A stretch of 64,000 bases of DNA. It comes from Acanthornis magna. Taxonomy: Eukaryota > Chordata > Aves > Passeriformes > Acanthizidae. Positions within the stretch are counted from its first letter, which is position 1. Each line of letters opens with the position of its first letter. The DNA lies in NCBI GenBank assembly GCA_036785705.1, contig JAWUZG010000016.1, positions 1,178,001-1,242,000 on the forward strand. Reading direction: 5' to 3'. The notes beneath the pieces were generated by a model. It was given only the letters and a program-made list of their open reading frames with translations. It ran no database searches and was not told the DNA's origin. Both the position numbers and the translations under genes were made by a program. Positions 12,001-24,339 of this stretch are shown here, piece after piece.

Positions 12001-13116
12001 TTTGCCTTTACCAAATACAAATCAAATAACTGCAAGGCAGCAAAATGGCACTTCTTCCTTTTTTAATTTTTTTCCTGGGAATATGAAACATAAATAAAAA
12101 ATACAGAGGAGGAAAAAGAAAGGGAATCTGGAAAATTTGGAGCAGGTGGCACTGGTAGCTGTCACCTTTTCTTGTCAGATCAGAGCTAGATTTGGGGGCA
12201 GCATGTGTGGGGGACATGGGCTGGCACCGGAGAGGAGAAATTAGTGCTCCAGTGTACCAAACACTTCTCAGACCTTCAAGCCATCTAATTACCTCCTTTA
12301 CAAAACCACAGCTGAAGATGTCTTGGGGGTGAATTCTCCCAAATCTTGGCACTATCCCACAGTTCATACAGTGATAGCTCTGGCCTTCCTGTCTGAAATT
12401 TTTGCTTAAAATGCTCTCCAGGAAGTAAAGTAGCTGCTCCAGGAAAAGGATATAGAACTTTGTAAATTCAGATACTTGTCAAAATCTTTCATTGCAAAAC
12501 ATTCCTGTCTGAATAATGACCCATCCGCTCTAGGTGTTTTATCTAAGCAAAATAGAGTTTAATTCCTGGTTTTGGGAATGTTGTTAGGAAGGGAGCACTG
12601 AGTATTCCTAATCCACACCATGTTAGGCAGATCGTACCTCCTTTCTGGAGGTAAAATGGGTTGTTTGGGATTTGAAATATTGTTAATCTTGTTCTCAACA
12701 TTCAGGAAAAAATGGCCTCTAGGGGAAATGATTATCATTTTGCTTTTATACTGACTCAATTCTAAAAGGTCTGATCAGATAGTTTATTACAGCTCCTAAT
12801 AAGGGTTACTATTGTTCATAAATAATGTTCTTAAATTCGTCAGCCTTGTTTAAGACCAGAGCTGTGCGAGAGCTGCAGATTCTGGCAAAGAGACTGTGCC
12901 TACCCTGCAGTCTGCACAGACTGAAGGAGCAATGCCTCTTTACACCAGGGCAAAGATTTGGCCCACAGTTTTCAGAGAGGCTGAATATAGAAGATAAAGG
13001 AAAAGAAGCCAAGAAGCTGCAGTGCTTTGACAGAAACAGGTTAAGCAGTTTAATGACAGAGGCTCTCTCCACACTGGCCTGTGCAGCCAAGAACACACAA
13101 CCATTTTTAGACGTAC
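9030..13116. other. Intergenic sequence
   Basis: AT-rich sequence with scattered TAAT-containing stretches (for example 10380-10520). No gene, RNA or clear repeat was recognised. Reading frames here lack recognisable domains. Confidence 0.4.
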
Positions 13117-13177
13117 CTGTTGGTCACGATGAAAAACGTAGGCAGCATCTCACGCTGACATGTCCAGCTTGGGAGGC
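13117..13177 (-). other. Isolated mini-exon candidate
   Basis: On the minus strand a 61-bp open segment lies between an acceptor (tttttctgagcag) and a donor matching AACAG|gtacgt. It reads TCQREMLPTFFIVTNR near its end and keeps four CpGs over about 50 bases. No partner exon was found and no family is recognised. It may be a chance pairing of splice signals. Confidence 0.18.
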
Positions 13178-13299
13178 CTGCTCAGAAAAATCCTTCATCA
13201 GAGCAGCAGCTGTCTTCTTCCCCAGGGCAAATTCCTTTAAAGCTGTCAAAGATGCTGTAATCAGACTAGGTCATCAAAACCAGTCCTCCTGAGGACTGG

Positions 13300-16200
13300 A
13301 AATAAGATCCAGAGGTGAGCATTCAGCTACATGGGCAAGGTCTAAAACACTAAAGTTTCCATTGAAATTAAATGAAGAGACTGTAATTGCTGTGAAAGAA
13401 AAGCGAAGCAATCACTGGGAGAGCCCGAAAGCTTTCAGAGCACCTCCTGAAACGATGCTGGCTGGAAAGCAGAGGATCTATGTACTGAATAACAGAATCT
13501 GATCGCAGAGCACAGCTTTCACAGGAAACCAACTTCGAGAACTACTGGAGCATTTGACTGTGTGGCTCCTGGAGAGGCAAATTTTAATTGAGATTTCACC
13601 ACACAGTTGAGTAGGTTTATTACCAGGTTAAATAAAAAAAGGTTAATAAAGTCATAAAATGGATTCTTTGCATTCTTGATTTCAAAACATGGAACTCGGG
13701 TCAATATGCTTAGTAATTTGCAAATAGAGTGAAACAAAGCACAACTAGCCATGGTGACCATGGAGAGGGGATTGCTGTGAGCTTGTACCCTGCCTTGCAT
13801 TTTGCTTGCAGTAGCAGTTTTGCAGTTTACATAAATAAGAAAAATAACAACAAATAAGGTAAGCTAAAGCAAATGAACTGGGTTCCTCTGTGGTCCAATG
13901 TTTAATGCTGTTACTGGAGTTATAGCTAGGATAAATTTGGCTTGGATTTGACTTAACCCTGTCTTGGATGAGATGAAAGGGAATCAGTGTATTTGATTTT
14001 AGCTGTATTTACCCTAAATTGTTTACAGTGTCTCTGATTTTAAGTGATTGATCCCTGCCTGAGGAGTAGTCTCAGAGTAAACAGATCAAAACTTGTCCTT
14101 AGTGCTTCTCCATTGCTCTGGCATTACACCAGATACCGGTTCCCAGCTCTTTCCTACTTTTTAAATTAAAAGAAAAAGAAAAAATTCACCACTGTGCATG
14201 GTGGGAATGTTCGCATAACTACAGAAAAAAACGGAAATAAACAGCCTCTCTCCTAAGCAGGAATAGCTGGGGGAAATCACTGTCTGAGCTACCCAAGGGG
14301 AGCAGGCAGTGCCCTGGCTGCTGCGGTGGGCACGGGAGAGGGATGGGGAGCTGCCTAAGCTGAAGTAATTAACGGGAGGAATCCCTGGAGGAGGGGAGAA
14401 AGCAAATGGAGATAATATGCTCCACTGAGCTTGTGAAAAAATAGTTGGAGGAGAGGTTGCTGAAGCATAGGAGAGGTGGAGGTGTGCCATGGAGGCACAA
14501 GGATCTCTGAAATGGAGATCCTGGAACAGCAAGGCATGGGGAAAGCTGGCGCAGACAAGCAGCAGGCAGCAATCCCAGGAGGTGGACTGTGAGTGATATC
14601 GAGGAGTCTACTTCCCATTTCTGATTGCTCTGCTTGTCGAAGTGTCCAAGAATATTTTACCCAACTGGTTCTGTGCTGCTTTTCCTATTTATCAGGGTGG
14701 GAAGCAGAGGCACCAGGTTTCACAGTGACTCGCCCTCTCATAAACGCAAGAGCAAAGCTGAGCACTGGGGTCAACTTACTGCTCATCCCACCTCCCCAAA
14801 TTCCCCTGCTACCAGGGGCAGCTGACTGCTCTGAGATGCTTCAAGCAAAGGCTTCTGCAGGCTGTGCAGCTCACAACTATCCAGCGAAAGCACCCTACGA
14901 ATTATCAGATCATAAAACCCATGGGAAATGCTGCTATAGATCCTGTGACACCAAAGAACAGCCCTGTGAAAGTTTTGCAGTGAGACAGAGCAGGGTGGGG
15001 AGCAGGAAGCAGAGAGGAGCAGTGCAATATATAAAAAGCCATGTACTTGCCTGAACACCCACCAAAGGCTCTGTGTGAGTGAGCAGCAGGCTTCCTCAGC
15101 TGTTTATCCTGCTGAAGGATATTTAACCACCCAGTAACTGGCTGGAGCTCAGCTGGAAACACACAGTGCCAAAAGCACAGGAGATGGAGCCAGTGCAATA
15201 AACACAAGGCTGCCTTGATTTTTTTCTCTTTGTCTAATTGTATATATATATGTTCAGTATTCCTGGGACTGAATTATAAGCTTAAATTTGCTTTTCCTTC
15301 CTCAAAGGCTTTGTCCCTGAGATAAGTGACCAATAACAAAACAAGAAGTGTCTTTAGTCTGCAATTCTCTTGGCGCATTATTCCCCTATCGAACCTGGCA
15401 GCTCCCAGCCTTCCCAAAACTATAATTAGAGCATCTCCAGCCATTGAAATAGCACTGACCCTCACCACAGTGCTGACCTGCCTGCTTTGCAGCTCTCGTC
15501 TGTCACGCACGACAGCTCCTTGCCCATACTAAGCAAGTGCATGGAAGGGACAGGGCATTTTGCATTTTGGCTGTGCCTGGCCAGCAGCCTGAGCCTGCAC
15601 ATCACCGCAGCTCCTGCACACCCACCCTGTGTTATGGGAAACTGACTGTGCCCCAGCTCGCCACTGGAATGGGGGAGTTAGAGGAAGGGAGACACTTAAA
15701 ATTGACATTTGACATCTCTTCAGCCAGGCTGCTTCTTGAATTAGTGCATGGAATTCAGCGCTTCTGTCAACATTTCACTCTCATTTGATATATAGGAACG
15801 TGCAAGCAGGCTGTGGCTGGCTGTACAGACTGCTGATTTAGGGAGAGCTGAGACCCCAGGATAAATTAACACAGCCTGGTTTTCTTCAATCTGTTCTGTT
15901 TGCTGGGCTTCCAGCTCTGGACACCCCTCACTGAGAGCTGGGAAGCCTCCGTCACCTGCCAGACTCCCTGCGAGGTCTGCGATGAGAGGAAGGAACAGAG
16001 GGTTTCCCCATCAAGCAAGGATTGCCATCTTGTGGGTGGATGGGCTAAATTTGCCCTCAATCTGCTTTCTGCAGGGTGCATTTGAAGTGCTCTCAGTATT
16101 GTGCTGAGTTTCATTTAGAGGCATTTATCCTCCTTGGCAAATGCAATAAGCAGTCAGGAGAGGTGTAAGCAGTCGCAGAGAGAACCATCCTCATTCCATT

Positions 16201-18313
16201 CCAAGAGCTCTAAAACAGATGAGCTGATAACCTCTTCCTGGGGTGGGGGGAGTTAATAACATTCTGCAGGGAGCCACGAAGGTTACTTAGGTCAGATATC
16301 TGAGTTTTATGTGGCTGAGGATCCACACGGACTGGGTTCCACTCGGAGTGGGAATGGCTTAGTGCAGGAGCCAGGGTCTGTGGCTTCACTGCTGGGCACG
16401 CATCGTGTTCAGCTCCCTTGGGACCTGCAGGCTGTGAGGGTTCACGTGCTCTGTCTGGAAATCAGGCATGGGCCAGGACTTTTGGATATTTCCCACAAAG
16501 CTTATCACACATGAGCTCTCATGCTGTAAGTGCAGCATCCCCTTCCTTTCTCTCCTGCCCCTTCCCAAGCTCACCAGCACAAACTGGAAAAGATGCAAGG
16601 AGAAGGTTCAGCTCCTCTTCATATCAGCCAGTTGGCAAATCCTTGCTCATCTGGATGGAGTAAAAGCATGAACACTCACACCCTGTGTAGGATTTCCCCC
16701 ACCCCAAGAAAGATTCTCTCACTAACTGCGAAGTCAGGATGCAGCTGCTCAGGTATCTGCAGCCATGCAGGTGCCCCACAGCTCAGAACATCACCCCAGG
16801 CTCCCACCACACTCAAGGGAGACAAACAAGTGCTTTTAGGGGCAGTTCACCCACCCTAATTAAGAACCCTAAAATTAAATAAGCTGCAGGTGAATCCTGT
16901 CCTGTAGCTGCCTTTCACTCTCTCCATAGTAGGGAAGACTGGCTCTGATGGAGATGTCTCTACCCAGAGGGGTGGATCACACCTACCCTACACTAGGGCA
17001 GAGAAAATTGCTTTTCCTGAAGGCCAGAATGACATTTTAATACATATTGCTGGGAGGCAGGGGAGGGGGAGATCTCTCCGGGGTGACCTTGCAGTGAATG
17101 TGAGTTCTATGGTGAGTTTGTTGGGCTGCAAGGGCTGAAAGGAGAGGTTACCAAAGGGAAAACTGACCCCACATCGAAGCCTCTGTTCAGAACTACCCAG
17201 GTGAGCTGCAGGAGCCCTGCACCAGCACATCTTTCTGTTCTAATCCCTCTGTTACTGTGTTTCGGAGACTTAATTTTAAATGTAAACCAAGGCTTTTCCC
17301 CCTGTTCTGAAGTCCCACTTTGTTTATCAGAACATAACTTACATTTTCTTTTACTTTTATTGGAGGTTTGCATTTCCATGTATGTCAGCAGTGCATGGAA
17401 CCGACATCTGAGTGGGTGAAGTGGAATTTTGATATATTGGAAGAGAGTGCATTATCAGTAAATTCGAGAAACTAAATCTGCCATGGAGAGGACTTCTTTT
17501 GTTTCCATCATCAAGTCAGACATTATATCCTGTCAAACATCCCAGGGGGCACTTTTGCTCCAGGCACCAGAGGTTATAACTCAGCTCAGAAATGTATGCT
17601 GTGTGCTGAACCCTTCATCTTACCAAGCATTTAACTCTTGTTCAAATGCAGGACACAAGTGAAAGAGAATAAAAATAGGAATTAATCCTTAGCCTTACCA
17701 GCCTTGTGATAGCTCTGTTTTTTTTCAGTGCAGGCTGTGAGGTTCTTCGTCTGAACTTCTTCTCCTGGTTTGGTCCCATGGCTGTGGGTGGTGGTGTGTG
17801 ATGAAATTTTTAGGTTTGGATGCACTCTCACAGCATGGCAAACATCAGCTGGCAGTGTCCTCTCATTACTACAATGGCTTTGCCACCTGCCAGGCCTCAG
17901 AGTAGCTACAAGAGTTACTAAAAGAGAGATGGATTCTCCTTCTGGCATTTACCCCATGCCCTGTGGGTTATGCAATGGAGAGGTGGCCTCTTGCTCTGGG
18001 GCACCTGGCATTGCTCTGGTCCATGGGCTCAGCACAGTGCCCTGCACAGAGGGACAGCAGGGTCACATCCCCTGTCGCTGTCTCTGCCTCACTGCCACCA
18101 CTGCTGACTCCAACACCAACACCACGTGGGTCACTTGTTCTTAATGTTCAATATGCTCAAATGTGCTCAGCTCTGGTGGCATCTGTGGAGAGCCACCAGG
18201 TCACCTCTGCAACCCCACTGCTCCTTCGCCAGAATGTTCATTTGCTGAAAGCCTCCCTCTTTTTTAAAATTTTTTTTAAAGAAGCTAATGAGACCTATGG
18301 TGCAGGAAATGAC
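13300..18313. other. Intergenic sequence
   Basis: No gene or young mobile element was recognised. The longest plus frame (14593-15054) has no known domain and no Kozak or splice support. A short TA run occurs near 15240-15250. Confidence 0.4.
18309..18313. repeat. Left target-site duplication of the solo LTR
   Basis: ATGAC directly precedes the TGTCG terminus and is repeated at 19704-19708. Whether the duplication is 4 bp (TGAC) or 5 bp (ATGAC) is ambiguous because the LTR may end in A. Confidence 0.6.
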
Positions 18314-18515
18314 TGTCGAGGGTTTGACCCTGGCTAAATGCCAGGCACCTACGACGTTTGCTCTCTATGCTCTCTCCTGCTGCAGCTATGCAGAGGAGAG
18401 GGAAAATTAACACAAAACACTGGACTTATGAGTTGAGATAAGACCACTGATAAGGTGACGCACTAGATTCAGGGCAAAAGCAGGCGGTAAAACTTAAAGT
18501 TGCAAAAAAAAGTGA

Positions 18516-18521
18516 TTTATT
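18516..18521 (-). terminator. Poly(A) signal of the LTR
   Basis: AATAAA on the minus strand, about 200 bases before the 3' end of the LTR. Confidence 0.5.
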
Positions 18522-18568
18522 AGTCTAACAGAGTCGGAGGATAAATCAGAGGTAAAAATAAGCTCTCA

Positions 18569-18990
18569 AGACACCGTTTCTTCACTGACCCCCCTTCCCT
18601 CTTAAGGCACCGCTTCCCAGCTCACCCCCTCCCTCCTTTCTAACTAACCAACACCTCCCAGGCAGGGGCAGGGTGTGGGGTTTTTTTCTTTAAGTCAGTC
18701 CATCACAATTCTTCTACTACAGACACTGTTTCTCTATTCGCCCCCTCCTTCCATTCAACCAGCAGATCCGGGTTGGGGCAAGATATGTGGCTTTTCTTAG
18801 TCAGTCCAACGCCACAATTCTTCTGCTACAAACACTGTTTTTCTGCTCACCCCTCTCCCTATTAAGGCCATTTCTCAGCTCACCCCCTCCCTCCTTCCTT
18901 CTAACCAAACAGCTCCGGGGTGGGGGCAGGGTATGGGGGTTTCCTTTGGTCAGGGTCAGTCCATCAGGGGAAAAGAATCCTCTACTTAGC
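18569..18990 (-). repeat. Three imperfect tandem units within the LTR
   Basis: Units start at 18569, 18721 and 18830, each with a form of a(g/a)acac(c/t)gttt followed by C-rich blocks, a GGGGCAGGG-type block and gtcagtcca. The 17-base motif cacaattcttct(a/g)ctac ends the first two units (18704-18720 and 18813-18829); the third is diverged. Unit lengths differ (about 152, 109 and 160 bp). Confidence 0.6.
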
Positions 18991-19496
18991 CATGGGGGTC
19001 CCTCCCACGAGAGACAGTCCTCTGCGAACTTCTTTGGCGTGGGTCCAATCTCACGAGCAGCCCCGCCCGATTGCTGCTGTCCGAGATTCTCTCCAGGTTG
19101 CAGATTTCCAAGCCGAGGCCAGGCTGTTTCCATCCCGGGAGCAAGGCCTTTCTCTCTCCTGCAAGGCTTTTGCAACTCTCAGTCTCTGGGACTCCCACTG
19201 GATCACAGCTTCCTGCAGGCTTCCACCTGCTCCTCTGGCGTGGGCACCTCCCCACGGGCTGTGGGGGGTTCTCTGTATCCCCTGGACTCCATGGGCTGCA
19301 GGGGGACCACCTGCTCCCCCATGGTCTTCACCACGGCTGGCAGAGGGTTTTCAGCTCCGGCGCCTGGAGCATCTCCTCCCCCACCTTCTCCACTGACCTT
19401 GGTGCCTCCATGTTGTTCTCCCTCACATATTTTTACCTCCTCCTCCTCCTTCCCTGGCTACAAAGAAGTGCGTGCTTACCCTGTTTTGTTTTCTTC

Positions 19497-19504
19497 TTAA
19501 ATAT
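19497..19504 (-). promoter_or_regulatory. TATA-like box of the LTR
   Basis: ATATTTAA on the minus strand, about 200 bases from the start of the LTR, at the position where a matching motif sits in related passerine LTRs. Confidence 0.4.
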
Positions 19505-19703
19505 GTTTTCACAGAGGCGTAACTAACATCTCTAATTGGCCCAGGTTTGGCCAGCAGCATGTCCATCATCTTCAGAGCCATCAGAGATTGGCTCTGCTGG
19601 ACATGATGGAGAAATTTCCAGAATCTTTACTCAGGACATGCAGGAGCCATCTTTGTACCCCACCCTATCCACTGGCAAAAACTGGGCCAGGCAAAACTAC
19701 CAC

Positions 19704-19708
19704 ATGAC
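19704..19708. repeat. Right target-site duplication of the solo LTR
   Basis: ATGAC matches the left flank exactly. An intact duplication suggests a fairly recent insertion. Confidence 0.6.
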
Positions 19709-19863
19709 CTCAGACAGCAGCATTTTGTATCATGCAATAAACACACTAGGGTTTTAACCCTTCTGCTTCTTCTAATGCCCCTGTGGAGCCCTTCTGCTCT
19801 TGGCAGAGGTCTGGTGACCAACAGCAACATTTAGTGACCGAATTTTGACTCTATTTCAGGCTT

Positions 19864-20103
19864 CACAGAAATAGAAAGTCTTGGGTTGGAACAGCCCTTA
19901 AAGCCCATATAATTTCTACCTCCCTACCATGGGTAGTGGCCCCTTCCACCAACCTTCCAGGCTGCTCAGAACCCCATCCAACCTGGCCTTACACACTTCC
20001 AGGGCTTGGGCATTCTCTGGGTGACCTGTTCAACTGCCTAACCACTCTCTGAGTACAGAACTCCTTCCTAACCTCTTATCTAAATAGTGACCCTCTGTCA
20101 GGT
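19864..20103 (-). mobile_element. CR1 LINE 3' fragment
   Basis: Reverse CR1 blocks are seen in order: ttgggttggaacagccctta, a degenerate ccatgggtagtggccccttcc, ccatccaacctggcctta, acttccagggcttgggcat, ctctgggtgacctg and gagtacagaactccttcctaa. The terminal ATAGAATCATAG repeat is largely lost. It lies about 160 bases beyond the LTR. Confidence 0.85.
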
Positions 20104-20109
20104 CACTGA

Positions 20110-23100
20110 ATGAATCTCACAGAAGCTCGTACAGGGAATGTTTGCTGCAAATTGACCAAAGAAATACATGGTTTAGTGAGTTCCACAAAGCAGAGGGAGA
20201 CCCACCGAACAGCCAGCTATTTATGAATAAATATATCTATTCAGAGGGAGAATCACATAAAACAATGGGCTGGCAGTGGCTGGTAATTTAAAATGCAGCA
20301 GGCATTAATAACCTACAGGGCACATTGTTTAAATAGCACAATCAGCACCAACCAGCTCCTTGGGAATTACTGAACCCTTTGTGGTCCTGTGCCTCTACTT
20401 ATTCTTAGGGAAACTTGCTCTTAAGTCTCTTTTGCATCTGATTTCTTTATTTACACAAATTTGTTAACTTTATGTGACTATGGTTTCCTTTAAACCATGA
20501 GCTATTTTTTTACAGAAAGCCACATATAGTCAACTCTCAGTATTACTTACGTTGGGTTCTTGGTAGGGTAATAATATTTAACAGTCCAGTACCACACAAT
20601 TTGTTTATTTTTGTCGTTTCTTTTCATCTCTGATGTGCACCAGATTCTTCTCACCTCTAAATTTGAAGCTAAACTCTATGCATTTCCCATGTATTGATTG
20701 TGCCTTTTCCTAATCATTTTGTGCTTATATAATTCCCTTAATTTTTGCAAATACCATCTGCTGTACCGCAGACACTGTAATGATGGGCTGTGTTTATGTG
20801 GTGGCCTTTTTTCTCCCAAAAGGCTGAAGGAAAATGGAGGTTATGTTGTGTTTGATGTAAGAGGTGGATTTTTGAGAAGCAATTCAGTACATCTTCACCT
20901 GGCCTCAACTACAAATGGAATTAGCTCTGTTAAATGCAATGAAAGTTGTTGATTTGGCCCAACTTGGCCAAGCTTGAACTTGAGTAGGATCATAAAGCAG
21001 AATAATCATTGTTGGGATCACCATCGGTGATGTCGGACCTGCTCAGCTTTTCTTCCCATTAATTGTTCACTCACACTTTTTCCGTCAACTATATCAGGCT
21101 GAGCAGAGCTGAACTATAGCAATAACAACAATCACAAGGCAGGGGTTCACCCAAGTGAAATGAAAATTATATAAGAGCTTGTTTTAGTTCTGGTCTTCAA
21201 ACTTTTTACTGACCTTTTCTTCCCTGGCATTGTTTGACCAGACAGGATATTGACACCATTAATGGAGATTTTAATTGTCTCAAAATGACAGTCCCTAAAA
21301 TCAACAATGAAGAAATTAATTTGGAGACTTGCAAAATGCTGACTGAGAAGGAAAAAGATGCAGCGGGCATTAAATCCAGTCTCCTGTTACAGGCAATCAT
21401 ATAATACAATTTCATTTCTAAATGTGGTTTACTTCACACAGTGAGGCAACTCTCAATACCCAGAGCCCTTCAGAAACCTTTTTCAGACTTTCCTGTGTTC
21501 TAATCATTATGTTTAAAGTTATTGATGGCTAATTTATAGTAATTTATTCTCATGGCAACATCACTTAGCTTCCACAACTTCTCCACAGAAGAAACTGCAG
21601 TGCCATTTTACTTTAATTTTTAATTATTCACATCAGAAATAATGCTATTAAATGCTAAAGATCAGGATGAGACCTAATGTGTAGTTGTGAAGGGGGAAAT
21701 CATTCCCGGATATCCTGCTGAGCCCATATGGTAATTTCTATGTTTGGGTATGCTTGTAAATGTCTGATTCAGCATCAAGGGGGAGTGACAAAGTAGTGAG
21801 GGAACAAGAGAAAAGACATCGCTAAAGACATTTTCCCTCCCTCCCCCTTGCTTCTCCTCCTCTAAATGGTGAGCCTCTTGCACGCAATCCTTCAGGAGTA
21901 ATTACTGGAATTGAGATTTTTGATCCCCTGAGGCATCGTTTCAGAAAGTCCCTCTGCTGCCTTCTGGGCAGCCTCTGTGATGTGCAGCAGACAAAGGTGC
22001 TGTGGCAACTCTTGCTCACGAGCACAGCTCCATCCCAGCCCAGACCAGAAGCTGAGACAGAAGCTGATTTTACTGCTTCTTCTACATCCAATTTCATCTC
22101 ACTCTTGTGAGTGACAAGGTTTAGGATATGCTCATTATGCAAAACTGCATTTGTGCTCCAACCAGCTTTTTGGAGAGGGCTTGGCCAATGCAGTGTCTTT
22201 GCAGTCCAGGAATTTTCACATTGGCTCTCTTATTCCACACAAGGCTGCCATAAATGGCGATTCCTCAATTTCACTTTCCTCAGTAAACGGATGCTTAGAT
22301 ATTTAATTAGGAAGCAAACCATATAATCAACCTTCTGCAGATAGAGCTGCATGCTGTAATCAGTCCTGTTCAGCTTCTTTGCATGCTGCTGGAGTGCCAG
22401 CAACTCCTGAATTTATCAACACTGCGGCTTGAGTGGCAATTTGCCCAAGGATTTCTCAATTAATAAATATGAAGCAGCAGGCAGTCCGAGCACTACACAG
22501 GCTGTGCTGCACATCTAACATCGTGGTTTCACTCTATTTTTGCTGGGGAAAACAGGTCCAAAAAAATCAGGCAGAAACAGAAGTTACAATAATAGCAAAC
22601 TGCATTTATCTTTTCATGGTTTGTTGTTTGTTGCTTTTTTTTTTTTTTACTATTTCCTCTTCCAATTCCCACAAAGTGCTTGTCTGAGTGCTGTAAGTTA
22701 TCCCAGCTGGCATTCAAGGCTAACATATTCTTGGTGAATGGTCCAGAGCCCACCTGCCAGGCAGGTAAAGACATGGAAAACAAGAGCAGGATGCACGGCA
22801 CACATCAGATGCACGGCAGAGATAAAGAGATGCCGCTATCAAACACAGCTTACAGTTCCACAGATCTTACACTAAGGAATAAAGAGGTAAGTCTGGGTCA
22901 AAGCTGTTGCTGGATGGAAGTAGGATCCCTGTGAGGGTGGTGAACTGGAGGAAACAGGAATGGATAAGCATTTCTGCATGTTCAAAGTGGAAATTTCATC
23001 TTCTGGTGCTCCCTGTGCAAGCATGGAGGAGAGGGTTGAATTCAGAGGGTGAATTGAATTGAGGGTGTCTTCTGAATAAAACTTTCTTCTCCTTCATCAG

Positions 23101-24031
23101 CTAAGGGAGTTAAAGAATACTGCTGACCTCCAGCAAGTGTGTCTGCTGGGTCTCTGTGAGCTCCCAGCAAAAGTGTCCATACTCCAATCTGTGACTGCCC
23201 AGATATATTCCAGCGAGAGTGCAGACCCTCCAGCAGTGGGATAGCCTGGATCTCATGCTGGAGGCCACTGAATCACGGATACCCACCACACCTGGCTCCT
23301 GCTAAGGTATAAAACTGCAAAAGATGTATTCTGTGTTCATATGTTCAGACCCATCCCTTTTGCTTTCAATGGTGCAGTGGCAAAAATATCTTTGCTCTTA
23401 CCAAATCTTCTGGTTTTGAATATAATTTCTGCAGAATCCATCCCAAATCTCCTCCTGGTCCCAGGCCAGAGAGGTCGCTGCAGAGAAGCCTGTTCTCCAC
23501 TGTTCCTTGCATTTAGTGAGGAGCTGCACATCTGTCAAAGCAATGCATCAGGAGTGCCTTCAGAGACAATTTCTTGTTATTTTGGTTTTGGCATCCCTCA
23601 GTCCCTTCATGCCACAATCATTTTAACCACTGACACACTAATCCTTTTTGACACTTCTACTTCTTTACTGCAGTCAAGCTCCAATGAAACATGCAGTGCC
23701 TCCCAGGCTTCCAGCTCAGCCTGCTCCGAAGCGTTTTCCTGATGTCCTGGAGGAGGCAGAGCTGCTACATCCCTGCATGGGAATTCTCTGCATCTTCATG
23801 CACCTGTGTGACACCAGCATGAGCAGCAATGGGACAAACGGGGACAACCTCCTGTGGCTCCTAGCCACCCAAGAGATTTTTGGTGCAGGAAACTAAGGGC
23901 AGTAGATGGTGCAAAGGGCTCAGACAAGCCACGCAGCTCTGGAAGTTGAGCAAGCGACTGCACATCAGGAGAGTAAACTGCGAGCTCATGTGTGCTCACA
24001 CTGTTCTCAGCAACTGGGGGGTGATTCAGCT
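20110..24031. other. Intergenic sequence
   Basis: No gene was recognised apart from the weak exon candidate at 22747-22886. A T14 run lies at 22635-22648. Confidence 0.4.
22747..22886 (+). other. Weak exon candidate with a strong donor
   Basis: The segment ends AAAGAG|gtaagt, close to the donor consensus, and starts after aatggtccag, an acceptor with a weak pyrimidine tract. One frame is open throughout and ends SSTDLTLRNKE. It contains two copies of GATGCACGGCA. No family is recognised. Confidence 0.15.
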
Positions 24032-24335
24032 TATCATAGAATCAAAGAATGGTGTGGGTTGTATGTGGCTTTAAAGACCATCAAGTTCCAACTCCCCTGC
24101 CATGGTCAGGAACACCTTCCACAAGCCCAGCTTGCTCAAATCCCCATCCGGCCTGGCCTTGAACTCTCCCAGGGATGGGGCATCCACAGCTTCTCTGGGA
24201 AACCTATTACAGGGTCTCACCATCCTCACAGTGAAGAATTTTTTCCTGACATCTGATTTAAATCTCTCCTCTTTTAGTTTAAAACTGTCTTCCTTTGTCC
24301 TATCACTATCTATCCATGTAAAATGTCACTCTCCC
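24032..24335 (-). mobile_element. CR1 LINE 3' fragment
   Basis: It begins with atcatagaatcaaagaatgg, the reverse of the CR1 terminal repeat. It continues through cctgccatggtcaggaacac, ggcctggccttgaactctcc, cagggatggggcatccacag, gtgaagaattttttcctgac and tttgtcctatcacta. The terminal repeat is well kept, and divergence is moderate. Confidence 0.92.
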
Positions 24336-24339
24336 ATCT

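Larger units (their letters stand above)
18314..19704 (-). mobile_element. Solo LTR of a passerine endogenous retrovirus
   Basis: A 1,391-bp element begins TGTCGAGGG on the plus strand and ends CTACCACA, so both strands read TG...CA. It is flanked by TGAC at 18310-18313 and 19705-19708; counting the shared terminal A, ATGAC is found on both sides. On the minus strand a TATA-like ATATTTAA lies at 19497-19504 and an AATAAA signal at 18516-18521, which sets the orientation. Sequence blocks such as atggtcttcaccacgg and gctccggcgcctggagca match an LTR family I recall as widespread in passerine genomes (ERVL-like; exact family name uncertain). No gag, pol or env sequence lies beside it, so it is a recombined solo LTR. 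The span from TATA to poly(A) signal is nearly 1 kb, so the R region appears unusually long. Confidence 0.8.

Noticed and set aside
12825..13292. 155-codon plus-strand frame
   Set aside because: No domain; the exon-like signals in this stretch are on the other strand.
14593..15054. 153-codon plus-strand frame
   Set aside because: Overlapped by minus-strand frames of similar size; nothing recognisable.
18787..19500. Longest reading frame in the window, 237 codons on the plus strand
   Set aside because: It lies wholly inside the LTR, antisense to its orientation, and arises from C-rich low-stop sequence; no domain is seen.
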